The translations under genes and the position numbers were made by a program. The notes below the pieces were generated by a model. That model was not told the origin of the DNA. It worked only from the letters and a program-made list of their open reading frames with translations, and made no database searches. A stretch of 64,000 bases of DNA from Leptospira sp. WS4.C2 (lineage in GTDB: Bacteria; Spirochaetota; Leptospiria; Leptospirales; Leptospiraceae). Where the stretch lies: NCBI RefSeq assembly GCF_040833985.1, contig NZ_CP162139.1, positions 2,562,001 to 2,626,000 on the forward strand. The letters run 5' to 3'. This document shows positions 35,270-44,223 of the stretch, in pieces (within the stretch, counting starts at the first letter, position 1; the number at the start of each line of letters is the position of its first letter).

Positions 35270-35317
35270 GGCACTGAAAATCCCCCAAAAAACACTAAAA
35301 GTAAGCAGAATCTAAAC

Positions 35318-36610
35318 CTATTTAATTAAATCTGAAATTTTTTTACCAATATCAGAAGAAGAACTAAAAACTTTTGCCCTTCCAATCCTTTGCGATTGAT
35401 AAATACTGCTATGGCCGGAAAAGATATAGGCAATTTGGGCAGCGATAAGGAAAAAAATTCCCGATTCCCAGCCAAACAATTCCATCCCCATCACGGCACA
35501 AGCGAGTGGGGTATTACTGGCCCCAGCGAATACAGAAATAAAACCAATCCCAACGAAAAGCGTTAGGTGAGCGAGGTCAAAATACCCAAAAATATTTCCT
35601 AAACTAGCACCAATAAAAAACAGAGGTGTGACTTCACCTCCTTTAAAACCAGAACCAATCGTAATGGCAGTTAGGAGTAACTTCAAGAGAAACGACTCCC
35701 AAGGCAATGGGTTTACAAAAGCAGTTTGGATGGTCTTAAGTCCTAAACCAAAGTAAACAGGGTTAAGTCCAATCATAAATAACACAACGAGAATAATACC
35801 ACCAAACAAAGGCCTGAGCGGTGGGTATTCAATCCATACGGAAAATAATTCCGATAGTCTATGGATAAACCAACTAAATAATTTAGCAGTCCATCCAGAA
35901 AAAATAGCAATCACCACCAAACAAATAATAGATACTCCTGTAACATCGAAAGGAATTTTTGGATAATGAGTATGACTGACTCCCCACAATAAACAAACGG
36001 AGTGGGATAAATAGGCGGTAACCAAGGAAGGAAAAATGAGTTTCCATCGATACGTTCCAACCCGAATCACTTCAATAGAAAAAATTGCTGCTGCAAAGGG
36101 AGTTCCAAACACAGAAGCAAATCCAGCACTAATCCCAAGTATAATCAATGTTTGCTGGTGTTTTTGGCTCATTGGAATCAAACGAACCAATTGGTGGGCA
36201 ATGGATCCCCCCATCTGAACCGCAGTGCCTTCCCTTCCCGCAGATCCACCAAAAAGATGAGTGAGGAGTGTTCCGAAAAAAACAAAGGGGGCCATCCGAA
36301 TGGGAATGATGGAAGTGGGAGAATGGATTTCCTCTAATAACAAATTATTTCCCTTATGAACATTTTTTCCATAATGAAAATAAAACCATCCAATCCCAAA
36401 GCCGGCGAGAGGAAGGAAATATACAATCCATGGTTTGAATTCTCGGACTTCGGTCACTACTTCCAAAGCCATTAAAAAAAGTGCAGAGGCAGATCCAACA
36501 AAAAGAGCAATCAATACTATGATGGCGGTCCATTGGAGAAAAAATCGTAGAGGAAAAATTCCAAAAGAACTAGATCCTATTTCCTTGTTTGGTGAATTCT
36601 CTCTCGCCAT
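35318..36610 (-). CDS. CLC-family anion channel/antiporter, possibly CLC-F type
   Basis: A 430-residue CLC protein with about ten membrane segments and no CBS domains. The selectivity segments are SAGREGTAVQMGG, with the gating glutamate Glu127, and GSGFKGGEVTPLFFIG. At the position of the canonical GSGIP motif the sequence reads GNNLLLEEIHSP (87-98), so the chloride-binding serine is missing. Loss of that serine and a GREGT/V motif are features I associate with fluoride-exporting CLC-F proteins, so fluoride/proton antiport is a reasonable guess, but ordinary chloride transport cannot be excluded. No fluoride riboswitch is seen upstream. Divergent from arsR. Confidence 0.8.
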   Translation of the reverse strand: MARENSPNKEIGSSSFGIFPLRFFLQWTAIIVLIALFVGSASALFLMALEVVTEVREFKPWIVYFLPLAGFGIGWFYFHYGKNVHKGNNLLLEEIHSPTSIIPIRMAPFVFFGTLLTHLFGGSAGREGTAVQMGGSIAHQLVRLIPMSQKHQQTLIILGISAGFASVFGTPFAAAIFSIEVIRVGTYRWKLIFPSLVTAYLSHSVCLLWGVSHTHYPKIPFDVTGVSIICLVVIAIFSGWTAKLFSWFIHRLSELFSVWIEYPPLRPLFGGIILVVLFMIGLNPVYFGLGLKTIQTAFVNPLPWESFLLKLLLTAITIGSGFKGGEVTPLFFIGASLGNIFGYFDLAHLTLFVGIGFISVFAGASNTPLACAVMGMELFGWESGIFFLIAAQIAYIFSGHSSIYQSQRIGRAKVFSSSSDIGKKISDLIK

Positions 36611-36676
36611 CTAGCTTTCCATTAAATGGAATCGATTCTCTTGCGAAAACCAACTTTTCAAAATCACTAAAAACCG

Positions 36677-36716
36677 ATACTTAGGTGTTGACCTAAGTAT
36701 TGAAATCTGATATAAT
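36677..36716 (+). promoter_or_regulatory. Promoter with overlapping operator of the arsR-AHSA1 operon
   Basis: ATACTTAGGT (36677-36686) and ACCTAAGTAT (36691-36700) form a perfect 10-base inverted repeat with a four-base spacer, an ArsR-type operator. It covers the -35 box TTGACC (36688-36693), which lies exactly 17 bases before a perfect TATAAT (36711-36716). The transcript would start at 36723, the A of the arsR ATG. Repressor binding would block the -35 region directly. Confidence 0.85.
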
Positions 36717-36722
36717 GCCTAT

Positions 36723-37064
36723 ATGGTCAAAAGATCCTACAATATTGATGTTGTTTTGCATGCCTTGTCCGATCCAACAAGGCGGCAAGTCATCGAGAGG
36801 CTCGGTATGGGTCCAGCCAGTGTCAGCGATTTGGCCGCACCCTTTTCTATGGCGATGCCTTCCTTTATGCAACATCTAGATATTTTGGAATCTGCTCAAT
36901 TGATCTATACAGAAAAGGTAGGAAGGGTGCGGATCTGTTATCTAAATCAAAATCCATTTTCAGTCATGGTATCTTGGTTACAGGTTCAAAAATCTTTATG
37001 GGAAACAAGACTGAACCAATTGGACTCATTCTTATTAAAAACAAAGGGGAAAAAATATGAGTAA
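36723..37064 (+). CDS. ArsR-family transcriptional regulator
   Basis: A 113-residue winged-helix repressor. [18 protein letters not shown] and [20 protein letters not shown] form the helix-turn-helix region, and the wing contains [10 protein letters not shown]. It lacks the metal-binding cysteines of ArsR/SmtB, as is usual for ArsR proteins paired with AHSA1-domain genes. The gene overlaps the next one by eight bases. There is no ribosome binding site; the -10 box ends six bases before the ATG, so the mRNA is probably leaderless. It most likely represses its own operon through the palindrome upstream. Confidence 0.92.
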   Translation: MVKRSYNIDVVLHALSDPTRRQVIERLGMGPASVSDLAAPFSMAMPSFMQHLDILESAQLIYTEKVGRVRICYLNQNPFSVMVSWLQVQKSLWETRLNQLDSFLLKTKGKKYE

Positions 37065-37545
37065 AGAATCGGAAGAAACATTCAATCCCGAATTGGACTT
37101 AGTGCTCGAGAGAATTGTCGAAGTACCAGTGGAATTGGTTTGGAATGCGTGGACCAAGCCAGAACAAATCATACATTGGTTTACACCAGCTCCCTGGAAA
37201 ACCATTGATTGTAGAATCGATTTACGACCCGGTGGAGAGTTTTACACAATGATGGAATCGCCAGAAGGTAAACATTTTCCAAATAACGGATGTTTTCTGG
37301 AGGTTATTCCTTTAAAGAAACTTGTGTTTACCGATAGTTTACTTCCGGGTTATAGGCCATCAGGAAGTAGCTTTATGACCGCATTTGTCACAATGGAATC
37401 AGTAGGAACTGCGACCAAATACAAAGCGATTGCAAAACACAAAGATCTAGAAACAAAAAAACAACATGAAGATATGGGATTTATGGACGGATGGGGTACT
37501 GCCCTCGACCAACTTGTGGCCTATACAAAAACCTTACCTAGATAA
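37057..37545 (+). CDS. AHSA1/SRPBCC-domain protein
   Basis: A 162-residue START-like (SRPBCC) protein of the AHSA1 family. Typical segments are [20 protein letters not shown] with WF, the [17 protein letters not shown] strand, and the C-terminal [17 protein letters not shown] helix. These proteins have a hydrophobic cavity and are regularly encoded with ArsR regulators; a general role in binding small lipophilic molecules is suspected, but the substrate is unknown. Its start overlaps the end of arsR by eight bases, so both are made from one transcript. Confidence 0.88.
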   Translation: MSKESEETFNPELDLVLERIVEVPVELVWNAWTKPEQIIHWFTPAPWKTIDCRIDLRPGGEFYTMMESPEGKHFPNNGCFLEVIPLKKLVFTDSLLPGYRPSGSSFMTAFVTMESVGTATKYKAIAKHKDLETKKQHEDMGFMDGWGTALDQLVAYTKTLPR

Positions 37546-37560
37546 GTACAACCAAACTAG

Positions 37561-37592
37561 GGTTCGCTGCTACACAGGAACAGCGGACCTTT
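37561..37592 (+). terminator. Hairpin terminator of the arsR-AHSA1 operon
   Basis: GGTTCGCTG (37561-37569) pairs with CAGCGGACC (37581-37589), with one G-U pair on the plus strand, followed by TTT. The 3' arm lies inside the end of the convergent plsC-like gene. Confidence 0.45.
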
Positions 37593-38349
37593 CCATTGCC
37601 TCAATTTCTCTTTTTTTCTCTTTCATGAGAGTTTCTGCAGCTGCTAAATAGGTTTCAAAAGTAGAGTAGTCTTTTGCTTTGATTGATCCGCAAAAATGGA
37701 AGTATACGGTTTTGGACTTTTTTAAATGGGAATATTCTTCAAGGTCAGAATAACCCATCATCCCACTCACAACAAAAACATCCAAATCCACCTGAAATTT
37801 ATAGGCAATTTTCATCACTCCTGTTTGGAAAGGTTTGATATCTTCGGTAAAAGTTCTCTCCCCTTCAGGATATAAAAATATAGATCTTGTTTTTAATACC
37901 TTTAGCACATCTGTTTTGAAGTTTCTGAAATTTGGTTTTTTCTCAGAATAAATCACAGCCTCCACTATGGTTTTGTGCATCATCAAGGGAATGATTTTAT
38001 ACCTTTGGATGATATCCCCACCTAAGTAAGATAATTTTACATTTTTAGATTTGGACAAATAAGGAAGCGCCACGATGAGGGGAACTTCCATTGCATTGGT
38101 ATGATTACAAATTAAAAAACGATTATTGCCATTGGGATCCCAGTTTCCTTGTTCAAAATGCAACGTTCTACCAGTGAGTAGGAAAAAAGAACGATACCAA
38201 AAATAACCAAGATAATTATTGATACGATTGGACCATTTGTCGAGACCAGTAATTTTAAAAATGTAAGAGAAAGAGAGTCCGATAGGAAATAGAATTACAA
38301 GGACTGGAATTGCATAACACAATACCACATAGAATTGGAGTTGGCCCAT
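37570..38349 (-). CDS. 1-acyl-sn-glycerol-3-phosphate acyltransferase-like protein (PlsC family)
   Basis: A 259-residue membrane-associated acyltransferase. One hydrophobic segment (about 8-32) precedes the catalytic domain. The active-site motif reads NHTNAME (82-88), that is HX4E rather than the usual HX4D, and the substrate motif FLYPEGERTF (158-167) has EGER in place of EGTR. PlsC enzymes acylate lysophosphatidate in phospholipid synthesis; the two changes may mean another acceptor. The gene stands alone between the arsR operon and the PAS kinase. Confidence 0.8.
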   Translation of the reverse strand: MGQLQFYVVLCYAIPVLVILFPIGLSFSYIFKITGLDKWSNRINNYLGYFWYRSFFLLTGRTLHFEQGNWDPNGNNRFLICNHTNAMEVPLIVALPYLSKSKNVKLSYLGGDIIQRYKIIPLMMHKTIVEAVIYSEKKPNFRNFKTDVLKVLKTRSIFLYPEGERTFTEDIKPFQTGVMKIAYKFQVDLDVFVVSGMMGYSDLEEYSHLKKSKTVYFHFCGSIKAKDYSTFETYLAAAETLMKEKKREIEAMERSAVPV

Positions 38350-38442
38350 GTGAGAATAGGAACCGACACCTGAGTCAGGTAAACAAGAATTCCATTGAAC
38401 CGTCTTAAAATCTAAATATTTTTAAAGATACCTTGGAATGGA

Positions 38443-40599
38443 TCAAAGAGTCAGTTCTAAAAGAAACTTAGTTAACTGATTTCTAACGATGCTAATTTTA
38501 CCTTCGATTTGATCCATAAGCATCCCAATCAGTTGTAAACCAAACCCAGGTGAGTGTTCCAAAGAAATGGATTCTGGAATTCCCACTCCATTGTCAGAAT
38601 ATTCTAAATACAATTTTTTTCCATCTCGAAAGATCTTTAATCCAATTTCGGCATTTGAACTTTCGTTGAAAGCATGTTTCATTGAATTGGTGATGAGTTC
38701 GTTCAGAATGATTCCTAAAGAAGATAGAAGTTTTGCATTTAACTCAATTGGCTCTTCCAGAATGTCCATCTTCACTTCTACATTTTTCGGAAAGATGCTG
38801 ACAATCTCATTAAAGATAGCAGGGAAATAATCTTGTAAAGAAACCGTATTGTCTGTTTCGGAATGATATAGTTTATCATACAATACAATCATACTTTTAA
38901 CTCGTCCTGCCGCCTCATAGAGAATGGTTTGAATAGAAGTATCGGCTTGGGACCTTGCCTGAAGGGTTAACAAGGTAAAGATGGAACTCATATTGTTTTT
39001 TACGCGGTGGTGGATCTCTTTGAGTATATTTTCTTTTTCATGTAATAACTTTTGAATTTTGGATTCGGAAAGATTACGAACGCTTACATCTCTTAAAATT
39101 ACAGTATATAATTTTTCGCCCTTCACTGAAATCTGAGAAATAGAAGCTTCGATGGGGAACTCTTCTCCATTGGCACGAAGACCTCTGATTTCGCCAAGAG
39201 CACCCATGGCTCTACGACTCACTCCCGTTTTAGAAAACGAATCAATATGGCTGTCATGTTGGCTACGGAAATCCATTGGGATCAAACGATCCAAACCTTG
39301 GCCTATAACTTCCGTGGATTGGTATCCAAACATTTTTTCGGCAGCTCCATTGAAGAGAATGATTTTTTTGGATTGGTCGATGCTGATGATGGCATCCATT
39401 GCCGATTCTATGATTTGTGTGAGTTTAGCCTCCGATTCACGAATGCGATTCATAGCGTTCAAACGTTCAGATATATCTCTGCCAACCGTAATATAACCAA
39501 TAGGTAAATCACTTTCATCGTTTAAAAGTACTTGGTTGATTTCAATGTTTCGGAGACTTCCATCTTTTGCAAACTTAACCACTTCTCCGATAAAACTACC
39601 TTCCAAATTCACTTTTTCAATCACTTCGTCGCTAGTCAGCTGTAGATAGTCTGTTTTTAAAACCTCTAAAACGGACTTACCGATCACTTCCTCTGCTTTC
39701 CAGATATAAATTTTTTCGGCAGCTTTGTTCCAATAATTGATTATATGGTTAAAATCAGTTCCGATAACGGCATCAAGTACATTGTTTAACATATTAGCTT
39801 GTTTTGCAATTTGACTTTGAACATTGTATTCTGCTGTGATATCTCGAAAAACTAGGACCACTCCCCTGGTATCACCATTCAAATCTTTTATAGGAGAACC
39901 TGAATCAGAGATCTGGTATTCTGCACCATCTTTAGAAAGAAGGACTGTATGATTGGCAAGACCAACGATAGAATTAGTTCGTAGCACTATATCCACTGGA
40001 TTTTCCACTAAACTACGTGTTTTTACATTCACAATTCTGAATACATCGCTTATGGTAAGTCCAACTGCTTCATCGTGTGTCCAACCTGTTAATTTTTCAG
40101 CAATAGGATTCATACGGATGATTTTGCCATCGCTATCAGTAGCTATCACACCATCACCTATCGAGTGTAATACGGTCTCTAGATGTTCTTTTTTACTTTT
40201 AGTTAACTCGTTTGCTTCAAAAAGTTTGAATGCCATTTTTATGGAAGCATCGAGAACAGTGAAACCAGAGTTTTTTACTACATAACCATAGGATGTGATG
40301 GTTTCTGTTTTTTTTACGATCTCTCTTTCCGTATGCGAAGAGAGAAAAACTACGGGGATTTCTTTATGATTTAATATTTCTGTAGCGGTTTGCGTTCCAT
40401 CCAATCCTTTCCCTAAATCGATATCCATCAGGATGAGATCGAAAGGTTTCCCTTCCAGAATGATAAGTTGGATGGCATTTTCTCCATTGGTTACATGGGT
40501 TACAACGTATCCACCCTGTTCCAATTGGTTTTTCTCAAACATAGCGAGAATCGCTTCGTCTTCAACAAGCAAAATGGATTTATCAGCCACAACAGTCAT
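38443..40599 (-). CDS. Hybrid PAS sensor kinase with N-terminal receiver (HisKA_2 type)
   Basis: From ATG 40599 (AAAGGA six to seven bases upstream) the protein has 718 residues. Order: receiver domain (LLVEDEAILAMF, phospho-acceptor in LILMDIDLG), then PAS domains at about 135-250, 260-380 and 385-510, then a HisKA_2 dimerisation domain with EIHHRVKNN carrying the phospho-histidine, and an HATPase domain (NELITNSMKHAF, SDNGVGIPE). There are no membrane helices, so it senses in the cytoplasm. HisKA_2 kinases with N-terminal receivers act in phosphorelays. No response regulator with an output domain is next to it. Confidence 0.9.
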   Translation of the reverse strand: MTVVADKSILLVEDEAILAMFEKNQLEQGGYVVTHVTNGENAIQLIILEGKPFDLILMDIDLGKGLDGTQTATEILNHKEIPVVFLSSHTEREIVKKTETITSYGYVVKNSGFTVLDASIKMAFKLFEANELTKSKKEHLETVLHSIGDGVIATDSDGKIIRMNPIAEKLTGWTHDEAVGLTISDVFRIVNVKTRSLVENPVDIVLRTNSIVGLANHTVLLSKDGAEYQISDSGSPIKDLNGDTRGVVLVFRDITAEYNVQSQIAKQANMLNNVLDAVIGTDFNHIINYWNKAAEKIYIWKAEEVIGKSVLEVLKTDYLQLTSDEVIEKVNLEGSFIGEVVKFAKDGSLRNIEINQVLLNDESDLPIGYITVGRDISERLNAMNRIRESEAKLTQIIESAMDAIISIDQSKKIILFNGAAEKMFGYQSTEVIGQGLDRLIPMDFRSQHDSHIDSFSKTGVSRRAMGALGEIRGLRANGEEFPIEASISQISVKGEKLYTVILRDVSVRNLSESKIQKLLHEKENILKEIHHRVKNNMSSIFTLLTLQARSQADTSIQTILYEAAGRVKSMIVLYDKLYHSETDNTVSLQDYFPAIFNEIVSIFPKNVEVKMDILEEPIELNAKLLSSLGIILNELITNSMKHAFNESSNAEIGLKIFRDGKKLYLEYSDNGVGIPESISLEHSPGFGLQLIGMLMDQIEGKISIVRNQLTKFLLELTL

Positions 40600-40743
40600 C
40601 AAATATCCTTTGTGAAATCCAAACCAAGGGTCCAAAGGAATTCACAGACTACAAATGATGCCAAAAATGAAATTTAATTCAATCAAATATTTAGAAATCT
40701 TCTAATATTAAAATTTACTTTTTTTAATTTAGGCAAATCCTTG

Positions 40744-42186
40744 TTAGCTCCTATTTTTTAGTACATCCACAAGGATTACTACAGCGGAAATGACAAAATA
40801 GAGTCCTCCCAAACCGATGATCCAATTCCCTAACTTATTATATAATGTGGGAACCGAGGATATGGGAACAGAAACAACCAAAATTCCGTCGTTGTCCTCA
40901 TAGTAATCTAAGGTTCCTTTGGCCCTTCCATATGCATCATAAATTCCAGACAAAGCCCCGCGGGTTGATCGAACAATAGAAGATCCGTTTTCGATTCCAC
41001 GGAGGGCAGCCATTTCCGTGTGAAAAGGGTTGATTCCCTTCCAATCCGAAGCGGGAATAAAAGTGATTCCTGTTCCTAAATCAGAATGTTTTTTTGTTAG
41101 TTGCAGGCTATCAAAATCATAACAGATCGCTGCAGACATTTTCCCCCAATCGGTTGTAACCACTCTGATTTCGGAAGGGTTGTGAGAGATTGGTTCCCCA
41201 GGAGGAATGAATTGTTTGAAGTAAATCTGGCGAGTGGATCCGTCCTTTCCGATCCAATGCAATTTGTTCTCCATAAAGAATTCTTTTTCTTTTAGAGGAA
41301 CAATATAAGCTGTGATGATTTCTATTTCCTTTTCTTTGGCCAAAGTGGATACTTTTTTAAGAAAAGAGTCCTCATCTATTCGATTGATAATCACGGCACC
41401 TTCGTTCCATACAACTACTTTTGCACCTTCCTCTGCTGCCTGTTTGGTTCGATCAAAAACAAGGTCGGTATTTTTTTGATTTTGATTAGGATCTAACCAA
41501 ATGGTTTGAATGTCCATTTTCGAAGTCACTGTTCCGACTTTGATACTTTTTCCTTCGATGGGAATGGTAAGACGGACTGTCCCATAAAAAGATAATCCAC
41601 CAAATAACAAAAAACAGGTGATTAAGAAGTATAATGAAGGTTTAGAGATTTTAGATTGAGATATATATTCAGATAAGGATTGTTCGATACTTGCGTTTAC
41701 TAAATAAATAAGAAAACTAATTCCCGTGGCTCCAAATAAGGATGCAGATTGTATCAAAATCAAATTGTTGATTTGACTATTGGCAAACATCCCCCAAACA
41801 CCTAACTCAGAACCATAACCTCCCAGCCACTCGACAATCGTGAATAAAAATGAAAAACTTAAGATAGGAGATATTTTTTTGGAGAACTTTATCCTCACTT
41901 GATTCCAAATCCAAAGTAAGAGAGTAAATACAATACCGCCTTGGATTCCAGAGAGGATGGCAATCCAAATATGAAATGGCTCAGAAACAATCCGCATGGT
42001 CGATGCTGTTTGAATGAAGATGAATGCCAGAAGAAGGGTTAGAATGGAATATCCAAGCCTGACGTAACGTAAAAAAGGGACAAGGGCAATCCAGGCAAAA
42101 AAAGGAATGTTCCAATTCATCCCAGTAAATCCAATAAAAACTCCACCAACAGATAACAAAAACCATTTTTGATCAAAATATTTCAT
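40744..42186 (-). CDS. Apolipoprotein N-acyltransferase-like protein (Lnt family)
   Basis: A 480-residue protein: about six membrane helices (1-205), then a nitrilase-like domain (about 215-450) and a final helix. The catalytic triad of Lnt is recognisable as Glu262 (VVWNEGAVI), Lys324 (YFKQFIPPGEP) and Cys355 (AAICYDFD). Lnt adds the third acyl chain to bacterial lipoproteins. Divergence from E. coli Lnt in the membrane part leaves open that this is a paralogue with another acceptor. The TetR gene lies 50 bases upstream on the same strand, so the two may share a transcript. Confidence 0.82.
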   Translation of the reverse strand: MKYFDQKWFLLSVGGVFIGFTGMNWNIPFFAWIALVPFLRYVRLGYSILTLLLAFIFIQTASTMRIVSEPFHIWIAILSGIQGGIVFTLLLWIWNQVRIKFSKKISPILSFSFLFTIVEWLGGYGSELGVWGMFANSQINNLILIQSASLFGATGISFLIYLVNASIEQSLSEYISQSKISKPSLYFLITCFLLFGGLSFYGTVRLTIPIEGKSIKVGTVTSKMDIQTIWLDPNQNQKNTDLVFDRTKQAAEEGAKVVVWNEGAVIINRIDEDSFLKKVSTLAKEKEIEIITAYIVPLKEKEFFMENKLHWIGKDGSTRQIYFKQFIPPGEPISHNPSEIRVVTTDWGKMSAAICYDFDSLQLTKKHSDLGTGITFIPASDWKGINPFHTEMAALRGIENGSSIVRSTRGALSGIYDAYGRAKGTLDYYEDNDGILVVSVPISSVPTLYNKLGNWIIGLGGLYFVISAVVILVDVLKNRS

Positions 42187-42236
42187 TCATATCTCCCGAC
42201 ATATATACATTCGTATTTACCAATATTAAAAAAATC

Positions 42237-42920
42237 TTATATTTTTCCACCAGCTCCCCTCCACAAATAATACAGAGACTCAAGCCAAAGTTTTTCCAAG
42301 TTTTGTTTTAGCTGAAAAGAGAGAACAGGAACTCCAAAAAAACAAGAAGCGATGGCCATAGAAAAAGATTTCCAATCAGTCGATGTTGGGAGTTCCCCAT
42401 TTTTGGCAGCCACAGATATTGCCTTCCGGATGATTCCTTCTACCCCATCGGCATCCATATCTTCAATGCCAACGATCCCAGGGAAGAGTAACACTCGTTC
42501 GGCTTTTGTGAGTTTTGGTTGTTGTAATGATTTCCGAGTCCTTGCCTGGAAGGATATGATTTCCAAAAGGATTCTAGGATTTTTTTTGGATTCCTTTGCA
42601 GTATACCGAAATAATGCAGAAAGCATCCCAAGTCCCGATCCAGATAATTTTTTCTCATGGGCAAAAACTGAGACTTGCAAACTCCAAATTTGGATGTAAT
42701 GCAGGATCAAGTCCCCCTTCTCAGGAAAATAATTATAGAAGGTCGGTTCCGAAACCTCGGCCATTTGACAGAGTTCTTTGATTTTGATTTCTTCAAAGGC
42801 TTTTGATTCTAGTTCTTTTAGAATGGCGAAGGTTAAGTTGGTTCGAGTTTTAGCAAATTTTCTTTCCTTCAAAGGGAAGGAAAGAAGTGGATCTAAATGT
42901 TTCCTTGAACCTTGAGACAC
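42237..42920 (-). CDS. TetR-family transcriptional regulator
   Basis: A 227-residue regulator. The DNA-binding domain spans about residues 20-70 (FAKTRTNLTFAILKELESKA, then IKELCQMAEVSEPTFYNYFP). The C-terminal ligand domain is helical and gives no hint of the ligand. The start is GTG 42920; there is no ribosome binding site, and a good promoter ends five bases before the GTG, so a leaderless mRNA is likely. A small inverted repeat overlapping the -35 box suggests autoregulation. The Lnt-like gene follows 50 bases downstream. Confidence 0.9.
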   Translation of the reverse strand: MSQGSRKHLDPLLSFPLKERKFAKTRTNLTFAILKELESKAFEEIKIKELCQMAEVSEPTFYNYFPEKGDLILHYIQIWSLQVSVFAHEKKLSGSGLGMLSALFRYTAKESKKNPRILLEIISFQARTRKSLQQPKLTKAERVLLFPGIVGIEDMDADGVEGIIRKAISVAAKNGELPTSTDWKSFSMAIASCFFGVPVLSFQLKQNLEKLWLESLYYLWRGAGGKI

Positions 42921-42925
42921 AGATA

Positions 42926-42959
42926 AATATAGCTGGCCTTATTTTTATAGTCAACTATA
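42926..42959 (-). promoter_or_regulatory. Promoter and likely operator of the tetR gene
   Basis: On the minus strand TTGACT (42954-42949) and TATATT (42931-42926) are separated by exactly 17 bases. The inverted repeat TATAG-TCAA-CTATA (42946-42959) covers the -35 box. Transcription would start at or next to the GTG start codon. Confidence 0.65.
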
Positions 42960-43065
42960 TTTATAAAATATAATTCAAAGTATGAACTTATTGGAAAATT
43001 TTTGAAGAAAATGAGGAATTTGGTTTCGCAAATATTGGGTTTGTGGTAGAGGGAAGTCATTGGGC

Positions 43066-43120
43066 GGTGGGTCTAGTTCCCCACCCTCAGATCAGGGCGG
43101 GGAGATTATATCCGCGCGGA
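43066..43120. repeat. GC-rich palindrome cluster downstream of the xer gene
   Basis: Three palindromes crowd into 55 bases: GGTGGG/CCCACC (43066-43071, 43080-43085), CCCT/AGGG (43084-43087, 43094-43097) and the perfect TCCGCGCGGA (43111-43120). GC content is well above the surroundings. It may terminate the xer transcript on the minus strand or be a dispersed extragenic repeat. The rest of 42960-43135 contains no gene. Confidence 0.4.
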
Positions 43121-43135
43121 AACTAAATCCAATTC

Positions 43136-44071
43136 CTACTTCTTCGCATGCGGATGTGCATTCCGATACACTTCCTTCAGCCTATCTCTCGATACACTCA
43201 AATACACTTGTGTAGAAGATAAGGAAGCATGACCGAGTAACTCTTGTACGGCGCGAATATCAGCACCAGCATTCAATAAATCAGTTGCGAATGTATGCCT
43301 GAATTTATGCGGGGTGATGGCTTTTTCCATTCCCATTACAGTTCTACGTTCCGAAAGAATATAACGAATTCCACGTGTTGTTAATTTTCCACCGCGTTGG
43401 TTTAAGAAAATTTCTTCGGGTCCCGCAGTCCCTCTTTCTTCTAAATATTCCCTTAAAGCAACTTGTGCTTCGTCACCAATAAACACGAATCGTTCTTTGC
43501 GACGTTTCCCCATGACTTTGAGTGAAGTTAATTCCTCGTTAAGATCGCTTAACTTGGCATTGACTAACTCAAATACACGTAGTCCCGTACTATACAAAAC
43601 TTCTACAATGGCTTTGTCTCGTTTTCCTAAAACTTCTGCCTTCTCACCATCTTCGTAGTCCAAAATATCTTCTGTTTCTATTTGTGTAAAATTTTTGGGT
43701 AATTTCTTTTTGGTTTTAGGGAAACTTACCTGTAAAATAGGATTGGCTCCGATTTTCTCTTCTCGAAATAAAAATTTATAAAAGGTACGTAAAGAGGATA
43801 GTTTCCGACTCTGTGTTCGTTTGTCTTGTTTCTTGGTGGCCTTCAGGTCAGCAAAATATGCCCGCACATCCAAAACATCGACTGTCAAAATGTCGATTTC
43901 CTCTTTCAAACAAAACTCAAAGAAAAATTTCAAATCACGGAGGTATGCAAATAAAGTATGTTCCGAATAGTTTTTTTCTATTTTTAGATAAGTTCGGTAA
44001 CTGCGAAAGAGTTCAGCCATGGCTTGGGGGAAATGTTCGGGGATTTGGACTTCAAGAACTGGCAGGGTCAT
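43136..44071 (-). CDS. Tyrosine recombinase XerC/XerD
   Basis: A 311-residue tyrosine recombinase. The SAM-like core-binding domain covers residues about 15-105. The catalytic residues are Arg165 (STGLRVFEL), a lysine near 189 (VMGKRRKER), His255 and Arg258 (PHKFRHTFA), His281 (LGHASL) and Tyr290 (TQVYLSVS). Length and motifs match Xer recombinases that resolve chromosome dimers at dif, rather than phage integrases. No second xer gene or recognisable dif site is in the window, so XerC versus XerD is not decided. Confidence 0.9.
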   Translation of the reverse strand: MTLPVLEVQIPEHFPQAMAELFRSYRTYLKIEKNYSEHTLFAYLRDLKFFFEFCLKEEIDILTVDVLDVRAYFADLKATKKQDKRTQSRKLSSLRTFYKFLFREEKIGANPILQVSFPKTKKKLPKNFTQIETEDILDYEDGEKAEVLGKRDKAIVEVLYSTGLRVFELVNAKLSDLNEELTSLKVMGKRRKERFVFIGDEAQVALREYLEERGTAGPEEIFLNQRGGKLTTRGIRYILSERRTVMGMEKAITPHKFRHTFATDLLNAGADIRAVQELLGHASLSSTQVYLSVSRDRLKEVYRNAHPHAKK

Positions 44072-44223
44072 ACAGAAAGAATATCGGCAAAGTTTTCTTT
44101 CTCCTACGGCAAAAAAACACTATACAAGTACTTACGTTTTGTTTAGTGTTGAAAACGGAAAAAAAAGACATAATCCAGAAAAAATTCCCTCACTCGTCTA
44201 ATTTGTCCTAGGCCTCAGGCATA

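Noticed and set aside
35267..35283. TTGGCAC as a third sigma-54 promoter
   Set aside because: No GC at the -12 position; the sequence continues TGAAAATCCCC.
36611..36722. Fluoride riboswitch upstream of the CLC gene
   Set aside because: The conserved GGNGATGG core and its pseudoknot partners are absent; the palindrome there is the ArsR operator.
43136..44071. Integrase of a mobile element
   Set aside because: Length and motifs are those of housekeeping XerC/D; no flanking direct repeats, tRNA gene or phage genes are seen.
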